Shown: piece by piece, positions 25,549 through 35,278 of the stretch
Position numbering within the stretch: position 1 is the stretch's first letter
Layout: each line of letters begins with the position of its first letter
Origin: Monarcha castaneiventris obscurior
Lineage: Eukaryota > Chordata > Aves > Passeriformes > Monarchidae
DNA length: 64,000 bases
Direction: 5' to 3'
NCBI GenBank assembly: GCA_026261815.1
Contig: JAMPIT010000434.1
Span: forward strand, 12,459,001 to 12,523,000
The notes under the pieces: model-generated
What the model saw: the letters and a program-made list of their open reading frames with translations, nothing else
Database searches by the model: none
What the model was told of the DNA's origin: nothing
Program-made: the position numbers and the translations under genes

Positions 25549-28424
25549 TTTCACTGACCTGTGCTATGATAACATATCAAGGAGTAGAAGCACATTTATT
25601 TGACAGAGTCCACTGTCTATAAAACTGTATTAGCAACAACTGTATTTTTGTCCCTTAACTCTGTCTCAGTTTTTCCATTACTTTTCCTGTCTGGAAATCT
25701 GCCACTCTGCTTCATTTTCACTACAGCATCAGCACTTCCTTTCTGATTTTCCCCAGCATTCAAAGGTGTATTCAAAATCGACAGCACCGGGTCAGGTCCC
25801 TCTTTGTACATTCTGGTGTTCCTGATTGTGGCTATTTCGCATCTTCCTGGTTGCCAGTGGATTGGGAATGTGTGTGTCACTGCCCTGTGGCCCAGGTTCT
25901 GCCCTCTGCTCCTGGCCGGGAGACAATGCTCCCTGCACTCCAACCAGCCATTCCCCTCTTCTCCCATTGCTCCTAACAGACACAGCTCCAGCTGGTCCTG
26001 AGCCCTCCCATTCAATGGCTTTTTGCTCTTCATCAGTTATCTTCTCTCTCGGTTTTCTCCTCAATCTTTATGTTCCTAATTGAGCTCATTAGAAACATGA
26101 AGTGTATAAAAATCTGACCTTGGTTAATGAACCTGCCCATTTAATACCTGTGTTTGGTGGTGTATTTAAAGGGGCTGCTTTTCTCACAGTTAATACAGAT
26201 GCCAATTGCTTTCCTAAATATGGTTCCACCAGGGTGTTTTTAGTTACTGGAGCTCTCACAGTTTTACACACATCCCTATTTTTTAATTTCTTGTCTGCAT
26301 CTCGGCACAGGCTCTGGCTCCCAGACAGCACTCAGGAATCCACAGGGATGAGAGGATTTCATATTGACTCTAAATAAAGGGTAGTGTTACACAGAGGAAA
26401 AAACATATCCAAACAAAGCAGAAGCCCAAACCCCAGGGTTTCCTACTATGAAGGGAAGGTTTAATTTGTTACCCCACGCCTGAGGTCAGCCATGCTGCAG
26501 CACCACAGCTTTCATTCCTCCTCCTCTCCCATGAGGAGAACCCTTTGGAAGGCACTTTTTTCCTCATAATACATTATTCTGTAAAGAAAACATCTGTTTG
26601 GAGGAGAAAAGGCCATTTCCTGGGTAACAAGTGGACATCATCTCTGTGTTGGCTTTCCAGGGTCTTATCCGTAGAAACAGTCTGAGGTGACTGGGGCAGC
26701 CTGGGAGCTGTGGACTGGTGCCTGCATGGCCTTGTTAGGCTCTGAGGAAGGTCGGCTCCATGGCCCATGTGTTCCCAAAGGGCAGAGGGACGAGGAGCCA
26801 GGTGCTGGCAGAGCTGGGCAGGCTCATCACCCCCACCCTCAGTCTGTGCCCCCGATGTGCCTGTCCCCGACTTCACTGTCCCTGCCTGGAAATGCTCAAA
26901 TGTCTGTGTCACCCAAAGGATGACGTCCAGGGGCACGAGAGTCGCAGTGCACCCCTGCCCTGCCCTGGGTCCCTGCACAGCCCTCACACATCGCTTACCT
27001 CCTTCCACCCAAAATGTGCAGTGAATGCTCATCCCTCCCAAATGCCAGGGATTATCCACTCCCTGCTGGCAGCCCCATGACGTGTCTGCAAATGCCCAAA
27101 TTATTGTCTTTGCTGTTCTCTCGTGGCTATGATTGCCCAAAAGTCTGGATACAGAATGAATATAATAGAGCAGTAAATATCCAACCCAGGCACTGGAAGT
27201 CGTAGCTGTAGCAGCACCCCGGGAGTCCATTTGCTTCAGACAACAGGGTTCTACGAGAATTATTTTGAAGAAAGTAATTTTAAACATATTTAAGAAAAAA
27301 ATAAAAGCAATGCCCATTGCCTGGAACACTTCGCAGGCAAATGCATTTTCCGTGGTGCCCGAGCACTGGGGTTTGAGGGTGATGGACCTCCCCCAATGTT
27401 CCCTTGGCAAACACTGTTTTAACATCCCTCAGATCTGAACAACGAGGCTTTCCTGCGGTAAAATGAGTGTCTGATGCTCCGGCAGGTCGGTGGGGCAGAG
27501 CCTGTCACTGTGCTGTCTCCGTGCTGTCCTCGGCACCATGCAGAGCCATGGCTCGGCCGGAGTGGGGACGGCAGGACGGGATCCATGGGCTGGGAGCGTG
27601 CCAGGGAGCACTTGTCACTCCCTGTTCATCAGCGGAGCCATCGCCTCCAGCGGCACACGGGGCTGCGGGAACAGGCGGCCGCTCCCCACCGCGCCATCAG
27701 GGGGGTTGCAAATGCAGAGGAAGAATTTCCAGCCCTGCTTCGTGCCGGAGCCACAGAAATACTCCTGAGCCAAGGGATTTGGCGACATCGGCCCTCCCGG
27801 CTGTCCCTGGCTCTGTCCTGCCCTGCCCAGGGGCAGCTCCGTGTGCCGGGGGACTTGGGGGGGCGTTCACCCCCACGGGGAGGCTGAACGGGAGCGACAG
27901 CCCCTCCAACCACCACAGGAGGCCTCGGGCAGAGTCCAAAGCAGAGATGCCAGGAGCAGTTTAGATTAAATCCAAATTAAATCCAAGGCTTGTCAAACCT
28001 TCTGCTGTTGTGGGGGGCAGTGGGAGCTGAGTGCTGGTCTCTGCTGTGAGCAGGGTCAGGCTGGGCTGAGCAGGCTCAGGCACCTTGGGACAGAGACCTG
28101 CCTGCCTTCCTCAAGGACAGAGGTGTTCCAGGAGGGTTCCCAAGGGCTTGGACCTTGCTGTCCCCTCGCAGAGGCTGGGCAGCAAGCTCGAATTAACACC
28201 AGAGGATGAGCCATGGTTTTTCCGTGGGAAATCTGCCAGCTCAGCTGCACTTCGTGTGCAGCTTGGGGCCAGGGTCAGCTCGGAATGTGGCCAGCAGCCC
28301 GTGGGCAGCTGGGCCTGGCAGGGGCTGCTCTTCTGCCGTTGGGAAAAACACAGAATCCAGGTTGGTTTTTTTCCACGAGGGCTCATCGAGTCTCACCATG
28401 GGGTGGCCTCTCTGGTTAAGGCAA
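25549..28424. other. Intergenic DNA with a CpG-richer patch, no gene seen
   Basis: Positions 26030-26220 are AT-rich and unique and could be a conserved element. Positions 27430-27900 are CpG-enriched, with overlapping open frames up to 165 codons on both strands; none resembles a known protein. I find no exon. Confidence 0.5.
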
Positions 28425-28705
28425 GAATCACAGAATCCCAGAGTCACTGAGGCTGGAAAAGACCTCCAAGACCATTGAGTCCAGCCTGTGACTGAGTCCC
28501 ACTTTGTCACCTAGCCCAGAGCACTGAGTGCCACATCCAGACCTTCCTTGGACACCTCCAGGGATGGGGAATCCAAACACCCCTGGGCAGCCCCTTCCAG
28601 TGCCTGAGCACCCTTTTTGTGAAGAAATTCGTCCTGATGTCCAATCTTAACCTCGTGTGGCACAGCTTGAGGCCATTTCCTCTTGTGCTGTCGCTAGAGA
28701 AGTCA
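28425..28705 (-). mobile_element. CR1 LINE fragment (CACTGAGG-type 3' end)
   Basis: The tail ATCACAGAATCCCAGAGTCA is followed by GGCTGGAAAAGACCTCCAAG, the CCCAGAGCACTGAGTGCC part and the GAAGAAATTCGTCCTGATGT part. It is the reverse-oriented counterpart of the 22636-22922 copy. Confidence 0.9.
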
Positions 28706-30175
28706 CACCTGATGCCTTCCCCCTCTGCCCCATCTCCTGGTGCTGTCCTTGCTTGCTGACATCCCCCTGTCACATCACGAGCAGCAGGATCTGGAACTGG
28801 GCTCCAGACCCAGACCAGCAGCTCCTAAAGCCAGTGCTGGACAGTCCCCAGTGCCCACCCCTGGTAGCTGCTGTCACTTGTGCATCCTTCCCCTGCAGTG
28901 AAATGCCACCCTGATTCCAGCAGTGCCTGGGGCCTCCCATCACCCTCCCACTCGTTTTGGCCTGTTTGGATGCTGGCAGGGCTTTTCTGCTGCCTTCTGG
29001 TGTCCACGGATGCCCAGGGAGCCAAGGCGTGGGAGGTGGCAGGACGGGAGCCCCGCACACATGAGGTTTCCCATGGGCATTTAAAGGTCGGGGCTTCAGC
29101 AGAGCTGAACAGATTTGGGGGCCCAGATCTTGTGGGATTATGTGCCCAAGTCCTTCAAGCATCCTTCAAGCATCAATGTAAATTAAGTATTTACTTACAG
29201 TTAGATTCTTGCACGCACATCAGGGACAGCATTAGCAAATCCAAGCCCTCATGCCTGAAAATCAGGAGCCAGGGGTGCAAAGCCTGGGATGGAGAGTGAA
29301 AACCCCAGGGCTGCTTCTCCTGCTGTCTTATCTGTGACCCCCACTGAGCACCCTCTGGGCCATCTGCCTCTCACATTTTCCAGCCTTCTTTGACAATCAG
29401 CAGAGAGATTTTTTTTTTTTTTTGACAGAGTCTGTGATTACTTTTCATGAAGAGCAGGGAGTGGTACTTTCAGGAAAATTCCACTAAATATCATGAGAAT
29501 CATAAAGGAAACACAAGTGCTGGCTGTGGTGCCCAGCTGTGGGTCATGGCAGAGCTTCCCTGGGTGTGCTGGGGGGACACACGACCCTGGTAATGTGTTT
29601 TTATGACCTCCAAGTTCACAATAGAGTCCCCAGAGGCAGAGTTACACAGAGATACCCTCCTCTCTGCCTGTTACAACATTTACGGAAACAGTCTGTAAAT
29701 AGAATTATAGGAATGTTTTAAATGGATTTCTGAGCTGGATTCAGAACTATTCCCTAGTTGCATTCCCTAAATATAAACCAGAGCTTATCTTGCTGGCACA
29801 AAACTGCAGAGAGTGTCTTTCAGCGTTACCTCTGTGAGCACCCGAGGAGGCTGGAAGTTGTATTTACACTTTTTAGGGACTGCTGAGGTACTACAGCTCA
29901 GGGAGGGGACTCAGAGGGAGGAGGAGACCCTGTGCCCCACCCAGCCAGGCACAGGCACGGAGCCTCCAAAGGGGACACTCTGCTGTGAGCACATGGAGCA
30001 AAGCTTGTGCTGACACACCTGATCAGCTCTGCAAGCAGGGAGAGGGGTCAGGGTGAAGGTTTGCTGGGAATTGCTGACTTGAACAGTCACACAGTCAGGT
30101 CTAAGTGTTTCTGCTGTATTTCAAAGTGAAAACAGACAATCACGAGCCTTAGTCTGGAATTATTTGGTGCCATAA
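28706..30175. other. Intergenic unique DNA, nothing recognised
   Basis: It has a poly-T run at about 29409-29423 and no other repeat that I recognise. Open frames are short and show no protein-like composition. Confidence 0.5.
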
Positions 30176-30545
30176 TGGAATCATAGAATCCTGGAATGGT
30201 TTGAGCTGGAAGAGACCTTAAGGCTCATCCAGTGCCACCCCTGCCATGGGCAGGGACGCCTTCCATTCTCCCAGGCTGCTCCAAGTCCCATCCAACCTGG
30301 CCTTGGACACTTCCAAGAATCCAGGGGCAGCCACAGCTTCTCTGGACACCTGTGCCAGGGCCTCCCCACCCTCACAGCAAGAATTCCTTCCCAATATCCC
30401 ATCCATCCCTGCCCTCTGGCACTGGGAAGCCATTTCTGCTTGTCTTGTCTCTCCTGGCCCTGAGCTTTGCCCCTGCTCCTTCCTGGGTTCTTCCCAGCCC
30501 CTTCCCCATCCCGAGAGCCTCTCTCATCCCTGCAGCTCCAGGGGA
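30176..30545 (-). mobile_element. CR1 LINE fragment
   Basis: It starts with the tail AATCATAGAATCCTGGAATGG and covers GCCATGGGCAGGGACGCCTT, the CACAGCTTCTCTGGACACCT motif and the CCTTCCCAATATCCCATCCA stretch. It is one of the longer copies in the window and has no reverse-transcriptase part. Confidence 0.9.
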
Positions 30546-30904
30546 AGTGAAGAGGTGGATGTGGTCGGCTCCTCTGACCTGCCCAGCAACACAGGCTCCA
30601 TAATTACTCCCGGGAAGATCTGCCTCAAGCCAGAAGTTGTGTGCTGGAACTGAAGGAGCCTCTGTCTAATGAGCCTGTCCCTGGATGTCAGCAGTAATTA
30701 ATGTGCATTGCCCTGCAGGTTCCCACCTCCTCTTAATAGGCTGAAATTTTATCCTCTGGTTATAATTGCAAATTATGGTTAAAATTTTACATGCCTGGGA
30801 GTCGGGAAGCTGGATGCTCCAGCCTATTCCCCTGTGGGTACATGTGGGGAGGTTGCTGAGATGGTTCCAGCCCCTTCTTTCACTCTTGGCCCTCTTACAC
30901 TTGA

Positions 30905-30990
30905 CTTCCATCCTCGTCACCCTCTTCTCCTCCCTCATCCCCTTCTCTTCTCTTTCTCTCTCACTTTGTCTCCTCCTTTCTTTGTCCCTG
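30905..30990 (+). repeat. Polypyrimidine tract
   Basis: More than 75 bases are almost all C or T on the plus strand, with CTTCTC/TCTCTT words. Such tracts can form triplex DNA. No splice acceptor with a plausible exon follows. Confidence 0.75.
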
Positions 30991-33900
30991 TGTCTGAGGG
31001 ACAGCATCTGAGCCTAAGTAACCACAACTTATTGACCTCATTTGGCTGGAGGAGACAACTCAGCTGCTGGTCCAAAATTTCCCCATGGCCATCAGTGCCC
31101 AGCTGAGGGTGAAAGATGCACAAACAATTGCTAAAGGGCTTCCACAGTCGCCAAACACGACCTGATGGCAGGGCTCCTGCTGCTGCACCCCCTGGAAAGG
31201 TCTTCTGTCTGGAACCAGCCTGCAGTGCTAAAACTGGCCTGGAGCCAGTGGTGAGTCCCTCGACCGTTGCCATAGTGTTATAATTATTCATTATTGTAGG
31301 AAAATATTGCATAAAGAGGTGACAGACATTTATTCCAGATCCAGGGCAGGTAGATGGGAAGGAGCTCAGTGGCTGGTTGCAGTAGCCAGGTGAGCCTCGT
31401 TCGAGGAGATGTTCGGTCTTCTTTTCCAAACCTTTTAATAAAAAAAAAAAGTAATTAAGGAATAAGAGAGAATTTGGGCTTTGTTCCTATCAATTCTCAG
31501 TGCATAGGAAGCTGAGAGCAAACGTGAGGTGGTGAATGATGGGTCAGGCAGCTTGGAGAGCTGCCCAGGGACAAATCCAGCTGCTTTGGAAGGCTGATGG
31601 TAATGCTGACAGCACTGTTGACCACTCGAATTACGGGCAAGCCCTGAGAGCTGGGCCCCACTTTGACATCTCATCCGGCCAGCGCTGGCTTGTGTTGGAG
31701 CTCAGATGCTGAGAACAGTGGATTTATATAATTTCAGATGCAGGTACCTGCTGAAAGGCAAAGCAGAGCTGACAGCCCCGCTCCCGGCTCCAGGAAATGC
31801 CAAATGTGTCCAAACAGAGCAGGCTGCACTCAAACAAGGAGTGCCCCTGAGAGCAGAGGGCTGTGTTTTGGTCATTTCAGCACAAGAAGTAGTTATTGCT
31901 TACAACATTTGCATAATTCAAAGATGAACAGCCATCCTTTACCCCTGTGGCTGCTGTCCCCAGCCAGACCCCCGAGCCAGGCACTCGGCATCCCTGGGCT
32001 CTGCTCCAGCCTTAACTGGGCAACACCCTCGTGTTGTTCTCCACACCTCACATCCACCTGCTCTGCTCTCAGAGCTCCAGCTGCCCATGGGGGACAAATT
32101 GTAATCAATGGTAAATTCATGGCTTATGTACAGAATTTTCTATTGAAAGCATAGAATCACAGAATCCTGGAGTAGTTTGGGTTGGAAGGGACCTTAAATC
32201 TCATCTTGTCCCACCCCCTGCCATGGGCAGGAGCATCTTCCACTATCCCAGGTTGCTCCAAGTCCTGTCCAGGAGCTGGAACATTTCAAGGGATCCAGCA
32301 GCCACGACTTCTCTGGGCAACCTGGGCAACTCTCTTAATGAAATTTAACCTGCTGGAAAACAAACACAGCTAAGAATTCACTTTACATTTGGAAAGCTGC
32401 ATTTTGAATTTTTTAGCTCAAAACTGCAAGTGACAGAGAATCCAAATCGGGAGAATTTGTAGGATTTACAGTATAAATTATTAAAAGGGAAAGAAAAAGA
32501 CATTACTCATGAAAAGTGCATTCTTGTCGATCAAAGCTGCAAACAGAGAGTACTTTTATAAAGGCATCTGCCAGCCTTTGATACGCTCTGTGGAAAACTT
32601 GTCAGGTATTTTGAGAGTGGAACGTGGAGCTGTCGGGCTCCAGTGATGTTCCCTGTTTCGAGGACAAGTCAGAGGCGGCAGAGGGGGGTGAACTCAGCCA
32701 AGGGGTTCCTGTGCTGCCTCAGTGAGGGGCTTGAGGAAAAAATGCAGAAAACTGGAACCTCAACAAAACAGTTCCCTGGGTGGAGGAACAAAGTTGCAGC
32801 GGCACCGTGGCCCAGGCAGAGGCTCAGCACAGCCGGGCTGCCATGAATGTGCTGCTCATTAAACTGCTCAGCTGGCTCAGCCCCGGCTGCTCGCACTGAA
32901 AGCAGCACCTGCCAGCGCCGAGGATCCCATTCTTCAGCAACAGCTCAGCTGGTTCAGAAGGGGAGCTCGGAGGCAGATGAACAATTTATGCAGAGTGGGA
33001 TCCATGACAAAGTAGCAGCTACTTTGGTGAATACAAGCATCTTTGTACAAGTGCCCAGATGGTTCAGGAGCGGGGCCGTGGCTGTGAAAAGCGCCGTTGT
33101 TGTTCCAGGCTCGGCATCACGCCCCTGACAACGTGCCGGGCACAGCCCGTGGTCCTGGGAGCTGCAGGATCCAGCCTCCTGACAGACATCCCACACAGGC
33201 CAAGTCCCTGGCTCTGCTGACATTTTTTCTGCAGGATAATGTCCTTCCCAGCATGTTCCCACTGTTTCACTGCTGCAGCACTGCTGCCTGCAATGTCGTG
33301 CTCCCACTCTATCCTTGACATTAACTGGACATTCAGATTAATGGCCTGTTGGACAGTGAGATAATCAAGCATAATCCTCAGTGGTCCCTCCATGGGCACA
33401 AGGGTCACGGAGGGGTATCCAGCCTGACAGGCAGCCCTTGCACAGCCAGCCTGGCTGGGGGTGGGGGACAGGCTGGGAGAGACTCATCTCTCATGGCCCA
33501 TCATGAGACAAGCCTTGAACTGTAGGATCTGAAAGGATCCCAACCCCACACACCGGAGTGTCGGCTCCCTACAGCAGAAACGGTGGGTCAGGGATAGGAG
33601 AGCCTGGAGAGCCACTGGCCTGAGAGCAGTTGTCCTTTCTATGGGGGCTGGAAAGAAGGGCAGGGAGAGACCCTGCCCTGCAGCCAGGAGGGATCTGGAA
33701 GGGCTGGTGGGAATGGTTGGGAAAGGTGAGGAATATGGCTCTGTAAACCATCTTTCTGGCTGAGAAGGCAGAGAATGAGCAAAGCTGGAGCAGAGAGAGT
33801 ATGGGGAGAAGTTGGACAGCTGTGGTCCATGGAGGCTGGTGCTCCTGGGGGGAGGATGGGAGCTGCACTGCAGCCTGGGAACGCAGCTGAGGGGACAGAG

Positions 33901-34629
33901 GTGGAGACTCCAGGCAAAGAGGAGCTGAGCCAGGAAGGTGAAGTGGGAACAGGGCCTGTGGTGCAGTGGAATGGACTGGGGACAGCTTAACACTTGTCCT
34001 CACTGTGGCCTGTTTGACGTTGGTATTTGTCAGTGTATGGGGGGCCAGGGTGTGCAGGGAACACTGCTGAACCTCTCGGTGGGGCCTCAGGGTATGGCTG
34101 TGGGAATAGCTGGGGCTGGAGGCAGAAACCTGCAGCAGTGCTGGCTGGATTCCCATCCTCCCTGGTCGCTGCTGATGCTGCCACCAGGTATTTCACATCC
34201 CCAGAGCAGCACCAGCTGCATCCCATCAACACTGATGGCTCTTGAAGCCCATTTTGTACAATAACCAGAGATTTAAAGGTTTCATTCCATAACAAATGAA
34301 CACTAAGGGTCAAGCTCGTATTCTGGGGGCCACGTTGACAGTTTGGTTGTCTCTGCTCAAACGACCCCAGCAGCTACCGACCCTCCATGGGAATACCAGC
34401 CTAGTAATGGAACTGGGCTCTGACAAGAGAGCTGGGCACAGGTTGGTGCTTTGGCAGGGACCTGTGGGCCTGCTGGGTCGTGCCCAGTCACCTGCTGTCC
34501 TTGGGGACACAGAGTCCCCGGGGCAGCCCCCGCTCCTCTGATCAGGGGGTCTGGGGTGCGAGCACCCCCTGCCACATGTCCGACCCTGCCCACATCACTG
34601 GCAATGCTCAGTGCCACCGCCGTGCCCGA
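30991..34629. other. Intergenic DNA up to the FRMD5 island
   Basis: Apart from the CR1 at 32149 and a 19-bp inverted repeat at 33008-33026 (CAAAGTAG arms, 3-nt centre) it is unique DNA. Positions 33500-33980 are purine-rich on the plus strand. No exon is recognised. Confidence 0.5.
32149..32331 (-). mobile_element. CR1 LINE fragment (TTAAGGTCCCTTCC type)
   Basis: The tail ATAGAATCACAGAATCCTGG is followed by GGGTTGGAAGGGACCTTAAA and CCCTGCCATGGGCAGGAGCA. It is 5'-truncated within the body. Confidence 0.9.
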
Positions 34630-34856
34630 ACCGGGGGCTGTCCCTCTGCCCTGACCCGCTGCCCCCGCTGTGGGGGAGCCCCTCGCTGGGCGCCGGGCTG
34701 CGGGGAGAGGGCAGAGGTGCGGACACCCGCGGCGGAGCCCCGAAGCGCCGGGTGCCCGCGGTGCCCCCCCGCTCCCCCGCCGCCCCTCCACGCCCGCCGT
34801 TCCCCTCCCGCGCGGGGCTCCCGGTGGAGGCGGCGGGGCCGTGCCGCCCGTGCCGC

Positions 34857-34861
34857 ATTGG
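34857..34861 (-). promoter_or_regulatory. Inverted CCAAT box 1
   Basis: ATTGG on the plus strand, in the GCCGCATTGGTTTG context, is a candidate NF-Y site upstream of FRMD5. Confidence 0.5.
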
Positions 34862-34896
34862 TTTGCGGCGGAGCCCGTCACCGCCGCCGCGCCGAG

Positions 34897-34901
34897 ATTG
34901 G
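34897..34901 (-). promoter_or_regulatory. Inverted CCAAT box 2
   Basis: A second ATTGG lies exactly 40 bp from the first, in the CCGAGATTGGCCCC context. Paired CCAAT boxes a few helical turns apart are typical of NF-Y-dependent promoters. Confidence 0.5.
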
Positions 34902-35125
34902 CCCCCGCAGCCGGCGCCGGGCGACCCCCGGGCCCGGCCTCCTCCCCGCCCGCCGAGCGCCGCGGCCCGGGCAGGGCACCGGGCACGGGCACCGCGCTCC
35001 GCTCCGCTCCGCTCCGCGCCGCCTGCAGCGGGGGCAGGGCCGGGCCGAGCCGGGCGGGGGGCGCGCCCACAGCCCCGCCCCCCCCCGCACCGCCCCGCGC
35101 CGCCCCGCACCGCGCCGGCAGCGGG

Positions 35126-35131
35126 ATGTGA
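35126..35131 (+). promoter_or_regulatory. FRMD5: Start-stop upstream ORF (ATG-TGA) in the FRMD5 leader
   Basis: An ATG immediately followed by TGA begins 51 nt before the FRMD5 start codon, in the same frame. It has G at -3, a fair initiation context. If transcription begins upstream, as the island layout suggests, the mature leader contains it. Its TGA also closes the main frame, so the protein cannot extend upstream. Confidence 0.65.
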
Positions 35132-35176
35132 GCCTCGGCTCCGCCGGCAGCGCCCGCCGCCCCGCGCCCCGGGAAG

Positions 35177-35278
35177 ATGCTGAGCAGGTGGATGAGTGGC
35201 AGCAGCAGGAACCTGGACCGCGAGTACAACTGCACCGTGCGGCTGCTGGACGACAGCGAGTACACCTGCACCATCCAG
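35177..35278 (+). CDS. FRMD5: FRMD5 first coding exon, FERM domain-containing protein 5
   Basis: The exon encodes 34 residues, from an ATG with A at -3 to a CAG glutamine codon, followed by the donor GTCAGC (GT at 35279-35280); the junction is phase 0. The start [13 protein letters not shown] and the following [18 protein letters not shown] match the N-terminus of FRMD5 as I know it. Residues about 17-34 are the first strands of the ubiquitin-like F1 lobe of the FERM domain. The rest of the FERM domain, the FERM-adjacent region and the C-terminal membrane segment lie on exons beyond 64000. The family acts at the cell cortex in adhesion and motility. An in-frame stop at 35129 fixes the upstream limit. 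A second methionine, M6, could serve as an alternative start. The gene faces away from GOLM2, as in human. Confidence 0.95.
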
